A stretch of DNA of 64,000 bases from Nonomuraea sp. MG754425 (GTDB taxonomy: Bacteria > Actinomycetota > Actinomycetes > Streptosporangiales > Streptosporangiaceae), in the NCBI RefSeq assembly GCF_021699195.1, contig NZ_SSXE01000014.1:1-64000 (forward strand). Direction: 5' to 3'. Below, piece by piece: positions 32,862-42,400 of this stretch (the first letter of the stretch is position 1; each line of letters begins with the position of its first letter). The notes under the pieces were generated by a model. The model searched no databases, was not told where the DNA came from, and saw nothing but the letters and a program-made list of their open reading frames with translations. The translations under genes and the position numbers were made by a program.

Positions 32862-33331
32862 GCCTTTTCCGTCGCCTGCCCGCCGACGTGCGCAAGTCGC
32901 TGAACACCGAGCGGGGAGAGCGGGTGCTGACCTTCACCCAGGGCGCCGACGGCCCCGTGGTGGCCACGAACCTGGCGCTCTACCTGACCGGCGGCACGCG
33001 GGTGCCGTACGAGGAGATCGACAGGGCGTGGTGGGACGAAGAGGGGCTGCACGTGCTCACGACCGGCGCGGCCCGGCACTTCGAGCGGATCTCCGAGCCG
33101 CGCATGCTGCCCGAGACCGTGCGCGAGCGGGTCAACGCCACGATCGTGGTGAACAAGCACGTCAGCCTGCCCGGCAGGGGCGGGGTGCGGCTGGTGGCGC
33201 GACGCCGGCCCGGTGGCGAGGTGCTGGGCTGGACGCTCGTCTTCGACGAGGGGCTCGACCCCGACGACCCGGGCCTGCGCGCCCAGGCCGAACAGGCTCT
33301 GGAGGGGGTGCGGCGGAGCATGGGCGTCTGA
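32858..33331 (+). CDS. Conserved actinobacterial protein of unknown function
   Basis: 157 residues, start overlapping the previous stop (ATGA) with GAGGA upstream. A beta-rich domain (RVLTFTQGADGPVVATNLALYLT, VPYEEIDRAWWDEEGLHVLT) is followed by a second small domain ending in a helix. It resembles a widespread family of short cytosolic proteins with no known role. Not likely functionally linked to the GH63-like enzyme beyond co-transcription. Confidence 0.65.
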   Translation: MSLFRRLPADVRKSLNTERGERVLTFTQGADGPVVATNLALYLTGGTRVPYEEIDRAWWDEEGLHVLTTGAARHFERISEPRMLPETVRERVNATIVVNKHVSLPGRGGVRLVARRRPGGEVLGWTLVFDEGLDPDDPGLRAQAEQALEGVRRSMGV

Positions 33332-33402
33332 GCCCGCCGGGCCGCTCGCGGGGGGTGCGGGCGCACGCACGCCCGTGCCGCCCCGGGCCGCCCCGCGGCG
33401 GA

Positions 33403-33720
33403 TCAGTAGGGGATCCCGCTCTCGCGGGCCTTCTGCTCGACGGCCTCCTCGCCGGGCCAGCCGGTGCCGGTCTCGGGCTTGTGGCCGTCGCCGCCGAGGA
33501 ACGGGAGCCGATGCTGCAGCGTGTCCCCCACCTTCGACCTGGCGGCTCCCGCGAACTTCGCGGCCTGCGCCCCGACCACCCCGGCCGCCTCCTGCACCCG
33601 GGGGTTGTCGGCGACGCGCTGCGCCGTCCGCTTGATCTGCTCGTACCGCTCGCGACCGGCCCGGCTGCCGAGCACGTAGCCGACGGCCAGACCAGCAGCG
33701 AATGTCATCCGATAACGCAT
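33403..33720 (-). CDS. YtxH-like small membrane-anchored protein
   Basis: 105 residues. A single N-terminal helix (MTFAAGLAVGYVLGSRAGRERYEQI) carries the glycine-zipper and GSRAGRERY motif typical of YtxH-type proteins, followed by a hydrophilic helical region with Ala-rich segments and a charged tail. The function in the family is unclear, with envelope stress roles proposed. It is single-gene, facing the tRNA-Asn region. Confidence 0.7.
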   Translation of the reverse strand: MRYRMTFAAGLAVGYVLGSRAGRERYEQIKRTAQRVADNPRVQEAAGVVGAQAAKFAGAARSKVGDTLQHRLPFLGGDGHKPETGTGWPGEEAVEQKARESGIPY

Positions 33721-33847
33721 TTCGCACCTCCGCTGTCTCCGGGCCTACCCCGCTCACGATGCGACACGCACTCTCCGAGTGCGCTAATCTATTCCTGCGC
33801 ACAGCGAAGGGGTCGGGCGGCCCCGGCGAAGTGCGCGAAGAGTCCGA

Positions 33848-33919
33848 TCCCGCGTAGCTCAACGGCAGAGCAGCCGGCTGTTAACCGGCAGGTTATAGGT
33901 TCGAGTCCTATCGCGGGAG
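33848..33919 (+). tRNA. tRNA-Asn (GTT)
   Basis: A complete cloverleaf: acceptor TCCCGCG (33848-33854) pairs with CGCGGGA (33912-33918); D arm around TAGCTCAACGGCAGAGCA; anticodon stem GCCGG/CCGGC with loop CTGTTAA, anticodon GTT; T arm ATAGG-TTCGAGT-CCTAT. The discriminator is G and CCA is not encoded. A strong terminator follows within 12 bases. No repeated 3' end suggesting an integrated element was found nearby. Confidence 0.96.
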
Positions 33920-33929
33920 CCGACAGCAG

Positions 33930-33963
33930 AGGCCCCTCCCGGGTTTCCGGGAGGGGCCTTTCG
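33930..33963 (+). terminator. Rho-independent terminator after tRNA-Asn
   Basis: GGCCCCTCCCGG (33931-33942), loop GTTT and CCGGGAGGGGCC (33947-33958) form a perfect 12-base stem, followed by TTTCG. The remaining gap to the nitric oxide synthase gene (33964-34204) shows no gene or clear promoter. Confidence 0.9.
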
Positions 33964-34204
33964 CGTGTGACGGGCCGATCGGCCGGTCCCCGGCCGCGAT
34001 TTCACGCTTTGTGATGTCATGGTGACACGTTTGCGGATTCCCGGGACAGGGCGGGCCGGGGCGCGCGAGGATGACCGAGCCGGTCCCGGAGACCGGAGCC
34101 GCGGGAAGTCGCCACGGCGGCACGGACAGGGCGCCGCCACCAGGAGACTCCGCCGACCCGGAATCGGCGGGGCGCTCCGATGACGGAGAATCGCTGATTG
34201 CCGC

Positions 34205-35338
34205 GTGCGTACCTGGATCAGGTCCCTTCGCCCCCACGACGTGCCCGCCGCCCCGGTGGCGGCCCGGCGCGTCACCGACCTCCGCGAGGCCGAGCGCTTC
34301 ATCAGGCTCTACCACGCCGAGCACCCCTCAGCCGGAGGCATGCCCGCCCGCCTGCGCGACATCGCCAGGGACGTGGCCCGCCACGGCACCTACACGCACA
34401 CGTACGAGGAACTCGTCTTCGGCGCCCGGGTGGCCTGGCGCAACAGCAACCGGTGCATCGGGCGGCTGTACTGGCGCTCGCTCAAGGTGCGCGACCGCAG
34501 GCAGGTGAGCACGGCCGAGGGGGTGGCCCTCGAATGCGTGGCCCACCTGCGCGAGGCCACCGGCGGCGGCCGGATCAGGCCCATCGTCACCGTCCTGCCG
34601 CCGGACACGCCCGGTCTGCGCGCCCCCCGGATCCTGAACGATCAGCTCGTCCGCTACGCCGGCTACCGGACGGCGGACGGCGGCGTCGTGGGCGACCCGC
34701 GCAACCTCGCGCTCACGCGGACCGCCGAGGCGCTGGGCTGGCGCGGCCGGGGCGGGCGGTTCGACGTGCTGCCGCTGATCATCCAGCCGGCGCGGGGCGA
34801 GCCGCTGCTGAGCCACGTGCCGGGGGACGCGGTGCTGGAGGTGCCGCTGGAGCATCCCTGCTACGCGTGGTTCGCGGAGCTGGGGCTGCGCTGGCACGCC
34901 GTGCCCGCCATCTCGGACATGTGCCTGGAGATCGGCGGCGTCTGCTATCCGTGCGCGCCGTTCAACGGCTGGTACATGGGCACCGAGATCGGCGCCCGCA
35001 ACCTGGCGGACGCCGACAGGTACGACCAACTGGAGGTGGTGGCGGACCGGCTCGGGCTGGACACCTCCACCGAGCGCTCCCTGTGGCGCGACCACGCGCT
35101 CGTGGAGCTGAACGTGGCGGTGCTGCACTCCTTCGAGCGGGCGGGGGTGACCGTGAGCGACCATCACACCGAGTCGCGCCGCTTCCTCACCCACCTGTCG
35201 AAGGAGGAACGGGCGGGACGGGTGTGCCCGGCGGACTGGTCGTGGATCGTGCCACCGCTGTCGGGCGGTGTCACCCCCGTCTTCCACCGCTACTACGACA
35301 CCAGCGTGCTAACCCCGGCCTTCGTCCACCACCGTTAG
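34205..35338 (+). CDS. nos: Nitric oxide synthase oxygenase
   Basis: 377 residues, the oxygenase domain only, as in bacterial NOS. The haem-thiolate Cys84 lies in WRNSNRCIGRLYW. The arginine and haem pocket is seen in PCAPFNGWYMGTEIGARNL, and the pterin/dimer region near PADWSWIVPPLSGGVTPVFHRYY. It oxidises L-arginine to NO and citrulline using electrons from non-dedicated reductases; no reductase domain or gene is attached. GTG start at 34205 with no strong ribosome site. Roles known in other bacteria include oxidative-stress protection and nitration of metabolites. The 3' end overlaps the convergent phosphatase by 30 bases. Confidence 0.95.
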   Translation: MRTWIRSLRPHDVPAAPVAARRVTDLREAERFIRLYHAEHPSAGGMPARLRDIARDVARHGTYTHTYEELVFGARVAWRNSNRCIGRLYWRSLKVRDRRQVSTAEGVALECVAHLREATGGGRIRPIVTVLPPDTPGLRAPRILNDQLVRYAGYRTADGGVVGDPRNLALTRTAEALGWRGRGGRFDVLPLIIQPARGEPLLSHVPGDAVLEVPLEHPCYAWFAELGLRWHAVPAISDMCLEIGGVCYPCAPFNGWYMGTEIGARNLADADRYDQLEVVADRLGLDTSTERSLWRDHALVELNVAVLHSFERAGVTVSDHHTESRRFLTHLSKEERAGRVCPADWSWIVPPLSGGVTPVFHRYYDTSVLTPAFVHHR

Positions 35339-36025
35339 CCGCTCGCGGAGGGCGGCCAGTTCCGGCGCGGTCAGGCCGCCCTCCGTCAGGTACGCCTCGG
35401 CGTCGAGGCCCGCGAGGAGGGCCGTGATCACCTCGGCCGTGGTGGTGCCGGCGGCGTCCAGGCGGGCCCGGACGCGCAGGGCGTCGTCCGGCTGGCCCAG
35501 GCGGGCGTACAAGGGGCTCAGGCGGGTCTCGGAGCGCTCGTAGTCGGCCAGTATGTGTTCCGGCGCGACCCCGGCCAGGGCGAGCAGCAGGATGGCGACC
35601 AGGCCCGTGCGGTCGCGGCCGGCCACGCAGTGCACCAGCACCCCGCCGGGCGGCGCCTGCGCGATGGCGCGGAGGGGCCGCGCGCAGCGGCCGGGCCAGC
35701 GTTCCATGAAGGGGCGCAGGTACAGGGGGGTGCCGCCGTAGCGGCCGCGGTCGGGGTCGTCGAGGCGGTCGAGGGGCAGGGGCACGACGGTCATGCCGGG
35801 CGGGCGGTATGCCTCCGGGCCCTCGCCGGGGTCGCGCAGGTCGATGATCGTGCGGACGCCGTGGGCCGCTGCCGCCGCCCACCCCGCTTCGGTGAGGCGG
35901 TCGGGCGTGTCGGAGCGCACCACCGCGCCCCGGCGGGTCCGCCTGCCGCCGGCGGCGGGCAGCCCGCCGAGGTCGCGTACGTTGTGGCAGCCGTCCCATG
36001 TCAGATCACGGTCCATGCCCGCCAT
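35309..36025 (-). CDS. Tyrosine-protein phosphatase (Y_phosphatase3 type)
   Basis: 238 residues of the lipid/tyrosine phosphatase type related to mycobacterial PtpB. The P-loop is HCVAGRDRTG, the N-terminal hallmark NVRDLGGLP is present, and the general acid region is near YLRPFMERW. It probably acts on phosphotyrosine, phosphoserine or phosphoinositide in the cytosol. It overlaps the 3' end of nos on the opposite strand and is divergent from the enoyl-CoA hydratase gene. Confidence 0.9.
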   Translation of the reverse strand: MAGMDRDLTWDGCHNVRDLGGLPAAGGRRTRRGAVVRSDTPDRLTEAGWAAAAAHGVRTIIDLRDPGEGPEAYRPPGMTVVPLPLDRLDDPDRGRYGGTPLYLRPFMERWPGRCARPLRAIAQAPPGGVLVHCVAGRDRTGLVAILLLALAGVAPEHILADYERSETRLSPLYARLGQPDDALRVRARLDAAGTTTAEVITALLAGLDAEAYLTEGGLTAPELAALRERLTVVDEGRG

Positions 36026-36064
36026 CCTTGCCTTCGCGGGCTAGAACATGATTCTGTTGGGGGC

Positions 36065-36841
36065 ATGGCGGACCTCGTGCTCTCGACCCTCGACGACCAG
36101 GGCGTGCTCACCCTGACCTTCAACCGGCCCGAATCGCTCAATGCCTGGACCGATGCCATGGGGCGGCGCTACTTCGACCTCCTCGCGGAGGCCGAGGGGA
36201 ATCCCGACGTGCGGGCCGTGGTCGTCACCGGCGCGGGCAGAGGATTCTGCGCGGGGGCCGACTTCAAGACGCTGACCGCCATCCAGTCCGGCTCGTACGA
36301 CGGGGCGCCCGACCCGCGGCCCAACACCTTCCCCACGACCATCCGCAAGCCCGTCATCGCCGCCGTCAACGGGGCCTGCGCGGGGCTCGGCATGGTGCAC
36401 GCGCTTGTCTGCGACCTCGTGTTCACCGCCGCCGAGGCCAAGTGGACGACCGCCTTCGCGCGCCGCGGGCTGATCGCCGAGTACGGGCTGTCCTGGGTGC
36501 TGCCGCGGATCATGGGCCAGCAGCGGGCCATGGACGTGCTGCTGTCGGGGCGGGTGTTCACGGGGCGGGAGGCGTACGAGATGGGGCTGGCCAACCGGGC
36601 GGTGCCGGCCGAGTCGCTGCTGCGCGAGGCCCAGGAGTACGCGGGGGAGCTGGCCGGCTACAGCTCGCCCGCGTCGATGGCGGTGATCAAGCGGCAGGTG
36701 TGGCACGACTGGGACACCACGCTGGAGCAGTCGGCCAAGGCGGCCACGCAGGAGATGCTCGCCTCGTTCGGACGGCCCGACTTCACCGAGGGCGTCGCCA
36801 GCTTCCTCGAACGCCGCCCGCCCGCCTTCCCGCCCCTGTGA
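36065..36841 (+). CDS. Enoyl-CoA hydratase/isomerase family protein
   Basis: 258 residues of the crotonase fold: NRPESLNAWTDAMG, VVTGAGRGFCAGADFK (oxyanion hole) and PVIAAVNGACAGLGMVHALVCDLVF. One of the two classical hydratase glutamates is Glu in RRGLIAEYGLSWVLPRIMG; the position usually holding the other (GMVHA) lacks Glu, so the reaction may not be simple hydration. It would act on acyl-CoA in fatty acid or aromatic breakdown. ATG 36065; single gene. Confidence 0.85.
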   Translation: MADLVLSTLDDQGVLTLTFNRPESLNAWTDAMGRRYFDLLAEAEGNPDVRAVVVTGAGRGFCAGADFKTLTAIQSGSYDGAPDPRPNTFPTTIRKPVIAAVNGACAGLGMVHALVCDLVFTAAEAKWTTAFARRGLIAEYGLSWVLPRIMGQQRAMDVLLSGRVFTGREAYEMGLANRAVPAESLLREAQEYAGELAGYSSPASMAVIKRQVWHDWDTTLEQSAKAATQEMLASFGRPDFTEGVASFLERRPPAFPPL

Positions 36842-36850
36842 CCCCGCAGC

Positions 36851-37963
36851 TCAGGAGAGGCGGTGCGCGCCGGGGGCCGGGACGGCGGGCAGGAAGCGGG
36901 GGGCCTGGAAGCCGCGCTCGGCGTAGGCGTCGGAGACCGACCGCTGGACGCTGTCCAGCCGCTCCACCGGCACCAGCGCGATCGCCGAGCCGCCGAAGCC
37001 GCCGCCCGTCATGCGGGCGCCGCGGGCGCCGCCCCTGAGCGCCGCCTCGACGGCCACGTCCAGCTCCGGCGAGGACACCTCGTACAGGTCCCTGAGCGAC
37101 AGGTGGGAGGCGTTGAGCAGGGCGCCGATCTCCGTGACGGCCCCCGCGCGGAGCAGGCCGACCAGGGCCTCGACGCGGTGGTTCTCCGTGACGACGTGCT
37201 CGGTGCGCTTGCGCTCGTCGCCCTGGAGCTCTGCCAGCGCGCCGGCCAGGTCGGTGACGTCGCGCAGGGCGGCGACCCCGAGCTTGCGGGCCGCCGACTC
37301 GCACTCGGCGCGGCGCTTGGCGTACTCGCCGCCCGCGTGCTCGTGGTGCACCTGCGTGTCGACGATGAGCAGGCTCAGGCCGTGGGCGGCCAGGTCGAAG
37401 GGGATGGTGCGGGAGGCGAGCGAGCGGCAGTCGAGGAAGAGCGCGCGCCCCTCCTCCGACAGCGCCGACGCGGCCTGGTCCATGATGCCGCAGGGCATGC
37501 CGACGAAGTCGTTCTCGGCCTGCTGGCCGAGCAGGGCGATCTCCATCGGCGTCATGCCCAGGGAGTGCACGTCGTTGAGCGCGGAGGCGACGGCCACCTC
37601 CAGGGCGGCGCTGGAGCTGAGGCCGGCGCCCTGCGGGACGTCCCCGTCGATCGCGATGTCGGCGCCGCGCACCCGGTCGCCGAGCAGGTCGAGGACGCCG
37701 ACGACGTAGCGGGTCCAGCCCTTGGACTCGGCGTGGGTGGCGATCGTGACCGGCTCGCCGGGGGCCTGGAGCGACAGCAGGCGGATGGTGTCGTCGTCGC
37801 GCGGGGTGAGGGCGGCCGTCACGCCCCACGGCACCGCGAAGGGCAGGACGAAGCCGTCGTTGTAGTCGGTGTGCTCGCCGATCAGGTTGACCCTGCCGGG
37901 AGCGCGCCAGACGGTCTGGGGGGACGCACCGAAGGCGGCAGCAAATGCTTCAACAACCCGCAT
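36851..37963 (-). CDS. galK: Galactokinase
   Basis: 370 residues of the GHMP kinase superfamily, phosphorylating galactose to galactose 1-phosphate at the head of the Leloir pathway. Three signature motifs are present: RAPGRVNLIGEHTDYNDGFVLP at the N terminus, the ATP loop GDVPQGAGLSSSAALEVA near residue 105 and MTGGGFGGSAIAL near residue 320. ATG 37963 is preceded by GAGGAG. No galT or galE is adjacent in the window. It ends 10 bases from the convergent hydratase gene. Confidence 0.95.
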   Translation of the reverse strand: MRVVEAFAAAFGASPQTVWRAPGRVNLIGEHTDYNDGFVLPFAVPWGVTAALTPRDDDTIRLLSLQAPGEPVTIATHAESKGWTRYVVGVLDLLGDRVRGADIAIDGDVPQGAGLSSSAALEVAVASALNDVHSLGMTPMEIALLGQQAENDFVGMPCGIMDQAASALSEEGRALFLDCRSLASRTIPFDLAAHGLSLLIVDTQVHHEHAGGEYAKRRAECESAARKLGVAALRDVTDLAGALAELQGDERKRTEHVVTENHRVEALVGLLRAGAVTEIGALLNASHLSLRDLYEVSSPELDVAVEAALRGGARGARMTGGGFGGSAIALVPVERLDSVQRSVSDAYAERGFQAPRFLPAVPAPGAHRLS

Positions 37964-38006
37964 AATCCAACACTCCTCAACAAAGGCCCGACCGTAGACT
38001 AGCGCC

Positions 38007-38849
38007 ATGGAGGAGCTCCTGGATCCAGCGCTCGGCCGCGTCCGGGTGTTCCTGGTGCACGACGACAACAAGCCGCGCAAGCTGCGGCACAACCTCGGGC
38101 CCGAGCTCCGGCACCGCCGGCTGCTGACGTTCGGCGGGGCCCACTCCAACCACATCAGGGCCGTGGCCGAGGCCGGGGCGCGGCACGGCGTCGAGACGAT
38201 CGGCGTCATCAGGGGCGAGCCACACCTGCCGCTGAACCCGGTGCTGGCCCGTGCGACGGCCTGCGGCATGACGCTCACCTACCTCGACCGGGCCTCCTAC
38301 CGGCTCAAGCACACCGAACAGGTGCTGGCGCGGCTGCGCGCGCGATGGGGCCAGGACGTGGTGATCCTGCCCGAGGGCGGCAGCAACGCGGCGGCCGTGC
38401 GGGGCTGCGCCGAACTGCCGGGGGAGATCGGGGAGGACTACGACGTCATCTGCTGCCCGGTCGGCACCGGCGGGACGCTGGCCGGGATCTCGGCGGGGCT
38501 GCCGGAAGGGCGGCGGGCGCTCGGGTTCGCCGTGCTGAAGGGGGCGGGCTTCCTGGCGGCGGAGGTGGCCAGGCTGCAGCGGGAGGCGTACGGGCGCGTC
38601 CGGCCGAACTGGTCGATCAACCTCGACTACCACTTCGGCGGCTACGCCAGGACCACCCCCGTCCTGGACGCCTTCGCCGCCGGGCACGGGGTCGAGCGGA
38701 TCTACGTGGCGAAGATGTTGTACGGCGTGCTCGACCTCGCCCGGCAGGGCGCCTTCGCGCCGGGCACCCGTGTGGTCGCCGTCGTCACCGGGCAGCCTCC
38801 GGCTCCCGCGGCCGGCTCGGGCTCAGCCGAACTGGTCGAGCACCGGTGA
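38007..38849 (+). CDS. PLP-dependent ACC deaminase/D-cysteine desulfhydrase family enzyme
   Basis: 280 residues, somewhat shorter than the usual 320-340. The PLP lysine lies in DDNKPRKLRHNL; FGGAHSNHIRAVA and the phosphate-binding GTGGTLAGIS loop support fold type II. Family members open ACC to 2-oxobutyrate or cleave D-cysteine to pyruvate, sulfide and ammonia. The shortened N terminus removes part of the usual substrate segment, so the substrate is uncertain. ATG 38007; divergent from galK, with its 3' end overlapping the next gene by 27 bases. Confidence 0.8.
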   Translation: MEELLDPALGRVRVFLVHDDNKPRKLRHNLGPELRHRRLLTFGGAHSNHIRAVAEAGARHGVETIGVIRGEPHLPLNPVLARATACGMTLTYLDRASYRLKHTEQVLARLRARWGQDVVILPEGGSNAAAVRGCAELPGEIGEDYDVICCPVGTGGTLAGISAGLPEGRRALGFAVLKGAGFLAAEVARLQREAYGRVRPNWSINLDYHFGGYARTTPVLDAFAAGHGVERIYVAKMLYGVLDLARQGAFAPGTRVVAVVTGQPPAPAAGSGSAELVEHR

Positions 38850-39368
38850 CACCAGCGCGTTGAGCTCGCGGGCCAGCACGCTCACCGCCCGGTGGGCGCT
38901 CTGCTCGGCCTCCTCGTACGGGCCCTCCGGCTCCGGCGGCAGGTCGTCGAGCGGCAGCGGCGCCTCGACCAGCAGCGAGGCCCGCAGGAACGGCAGCCGG
39001 GCCAGGTCCTGCTGGCTCGGCTCGACGTACTGGCCGAACGTCTCCTGCCAGCCCAGCCAGCCGCGGTCGCGCCACCAGGCGCGCGAGCGCCGCAGCTCCT
39101 CCGGCAGCGGGGAGGCGATCCTGACCCGCGCGTAGAGGGTGCCGTCCCAGGTGTTGCGGTGGCAGCTCGCCTCCAGGACGCGGCGGTCCCAGCGTACGTA
39201 GCCGGGGGTCAGCGACGGCGGCGTGGCCAGCTCCCACGCCGTGCAGGCGAACCGCACGGGCGCGATGTCGCCCCACTCGAACGCGTCGAGGTTCTTGCGC
39301 ACGTGCACGGCGTAGCGCCCGTCACGGTCCCTGTCGAACTCCTGGTCGATCCAGAACGCCTTGCCCAT
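38823..39368 (-). CDS. Hypothetical protein
   Basis: 181 residues from ATG 39368 (MGKAFWIDQEFDRDRDGRYAVHVRKNLD). The N-terminal half is beta-rich with several Trp (AWELATPPSLTPGYVRWDRR, RAWWRDRGWLGWQETFGQY); the C-terminal part is an amphipathic helix (EEAEQSAHRAVSVLARELNALV). No signal peptide or known motif. The upstream in-frame extension to 39479 has no better start. Function unknown. Confidence 0.65.
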   Translation of the reverse strand: MGKAFWIDQEFDRDRDGRYAVHVRKNLDAFEWGDIAPVRFACTAWELATPPSLTPGYVRWDRRVLEASCHRNTWDGTLYARVRIASPLPEELRRSRAWWRDRGWLGWQETFGQYVEPSQQDLARLPFLRASLLVEAPLPLDDLPPEPEGPYEEAEQSAHRAVSVLARELNALVSPVLDQFG

Positions 39369-39490
39369 GCCCCCTACGCTACGGCGCTGCCCGACTTTCG
39401 CGCGGGCGGACCCAACATCTGTGAATGCGCTGTGACGCGAGAGGCACATCTGTAGCTTTTTCACATTGTTAAGTGACATTGGGGTGAGTG

Positions 39491-42400
39491 ATGGCGTCAG
39501 AACAGCTCGATGCGGCCTTGGACCACTGGAGAGCGGGAGACCTCGATCGGGCCGCCGCGCTGTTCAGGCAGGTCGCGGCCACCGGAGACCCGGAGGCCTC
39601 CCACCTGCTGGCCGGGTTGTTGCAGGAGCAGGGGGACCTGGAAGGCGCCGAGGCGGCGCACCGGTCGGTGATCCAGTCGGGCGACCCGGTGTTCGGGCAG
39701 CGTTCGGCCATGGCCATGGGGATGATGCTGGTCAGCGCCGAGGAGTGGGCGGCGGCGCACCGGGTGCTGATGATCGCCTCCGACGGAGCCGACTTCGAGG
39801 TGGCCGCGCTCGCCGACACGGCGCTCGTGCTGGTGCTCACCCAGCTCGGGGACGCGCAGGGCGCGCAGGAGGCGCTGGAACGGGCCCGCCGATGCGACAG
39901 CCCCTCCGTGGCCGAACTGGCGGCGCGGCTGGAACTGCCCGAGTTCGCCCCGAGCCCGGCCTCCCCCCACGAGCTGTACGTCGAGGCCGAGGACGAGGAC
40001 GACTACCGTGCGCTGCTGACCTGCGGCGACCCGGAGATCGTGGCCCTGTCGGCGTTCCACCTCTACCAGATGTACGCCGAGGAGGAGGACTTCGCCGCCG
40101 CCCGCGAGGCGTGCGAGCACGCGATCGCCGTCGGCTCGCTCGAACACCGGTCCCTGGCGCACAAGCTGCTCGGCGCCGTGCTGGTGGACCTGGGCGAGTA
40201 CGCCGAGGCCGCCGCCGCGTACCGGGTGGCCGCCGAGGACCCCACGCCGGACCTCCGGCTGCCCTCGCTCATCGAGCTGGCCAAGGTGACCGCCGAACTC
40301 GGCGACGAGGAGGAGACGAAGGCGATCTTCCACCGGGTGATCGCCAGCGGCCACCCCGAGTACGTCGTGCACGCCCAGGTGTGCCTGGGCCAGATGCACA
40401 CCGAGGCGGGCGAGCCGGAGCAGGCGCTGGCCGCGCTGCGCGCCGTGCTGGAGTCCGGCGACGACGGGTGGGCCTCCGTCTCCGTCACGCTGCTCGGCCT
40501 GCTGCTCGACCAGCACCCCGAGGCCGGCGACGACATCGTGGAACTGCTCGGGCTCGCGGCCGGGCACGACGACCAGGACGCCGCGTTCAAGGCCACGCTG
40601 CTGCTCGACCACGCCGCCAGGCAGCAGCCGCTGACCGACCCCGTCGAGGAGCAGGCGCTCCAGGACGTCGACGAGGGCATCGTGGCGCTGCAGGCCGGCG
40701 AGCTGGCCGAGGCCCGGCGGCTGCTGCGCGCGGCCGCCGACTCGGGCGCGCCCTCCCAGTCGCCGCGGGCCATGGTGGTGCTGGCCAAGCTGGAGCTGGG
40801 CGAGGGGGACCGGGAGCAGGCCGACGAACTGCTGTCGTACGTGGCCGACGGCGACCACGTGCTGCAGGGCTTCTCCGCGACGTTCCTGCTGCACCTGCTG
40901 CGCGCCTCGGGCGAGGAGCCGCACCCGGTGCTGGGCGCGATGCTCGACCACCAGCGGCTGGGCCGGGAGCAGGGGCTGGCGCGCTACCAGGAGGCCGCCC
41001 GGCACCCCGACCCGGCCGTGGCGGCCATCGGCACCGCCGTGTTCGCGCAGGTGCTGGCCTCCATCGGGTACGACCTGTCGGAGGTCTCCGAGATGTTCCT
41101 GTCGGCGGCGGACGGCGGTGATCCGCTGGCGTTGTCGTACACGGCGGCGATCTGCAAGGACGTGCTGACCGACCAGGCGCGGGTCGTCGAACTGCTGCGC
41201 CGGGCCCTGGCGGGCGGGCATCCGGCGCTGGCCCCGTGGGTGGGGCAGTTGCTGGGCGAGCTCGTGGCGGAGGACGAGCCGGGGGTGGCGCGGGCCGCGT
41301 ACGAGGTGGCGTTCGCGGGCGGGCACAAGGGGCTGCGCTTCGAGGCCGCCGCCGAGCTGACCGCCACGTACGAGCGTCAGGGCGACCTGCTGGCCGCCTG
41401 CCGGCTGCACGAGCGCATGATCGCGGAGGGGGAGCAGGAGCGCAGCGCGCTGCCGCTGGGCTTCAACCGGATCAGGCTCGACGACATGACGGGCGCGCGG
41501 GCGGCGCTCGCGCTGGGCGGCGACGAGCTCTGCGCCTTCGGACGGCTGGTGCTCGACCGCGAGTTCGACGCGGCGGCGCGGGCGTTCCCGCAGGGGGACC
41601 AGCAGGCGATGGCCGGGCTGCTCGCCATCGAGTGCGCGAACGCCTGGCAGCGCACCGGCCTGATCGCCGCCGCCGACGGGGCGCTCTCGCTGGTGGCCGC
41701 CGCCGGTCACCCCGGCCAGCGCCAGCGGGCCGGATGCCTGCTCGGCGCGCTGCGCGGCGACGCCGGGGACCGGCGCGGGGCGGTCGAGGCGTTCACGGCC
41801 GCGCTGGGCGAGGACGAGCAGCTCAACGAGATGGCGCTGCGGTCGGCGGGCGAGGGCCTGCGCGAGCTGGGCGAGCCCGCCGAGGCGGTGGAGGTCCTGG
41901 CCCGGGTGCCGGACCCGGACCGGGAGCTGTCCCTGGCGATCGCCGAGTCGCTGGTGGACTGCGGGCGGGTGGAGGAGGCCCACGCGCTGCTGATCGCGGC
42001 GTTCGGCCCGGAGGGGGCGGACACCGACGCGGTGTCGGACGCCACCCTGCACGTGGCGCGCCGGCTGCGGCGGCGCGGTGACGCCGAGGGCGCGCTGGCG
42101 ATCATGCGGGCCACGCCGCCCGAGGTGTCGGGACCGTCGGAGTACCTGCTCGGCGGCCTGTTCGCCGAGACGGGCGACCTGCCGGCCGCGCGGGCCGCGT
42201 TCGAGCGGGCGGCGGCGCTGGCCCCCGAGTCGGAGCCGCAGATCATGCTGGAGGCGGGCCGCTGCCTGCTGGCGGTGGGCGACGCAGAGTCCGGCCACTT
42301 CGCGCTGGAGCGGGCGGCGGCGCAGGAGGACGACACGCAGGCCGCCGCCGCGGCGCGCCACCTGCTCGGCCGCGCCACCCCCGACGAACTGCCCTGGATG

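Noticed and set aside
33848-33919. tRNA-Asn as an integration site for a mobile element
   Set aside because: No duplicated tRNA 3' end, integrase or change in composition was seen on either side.
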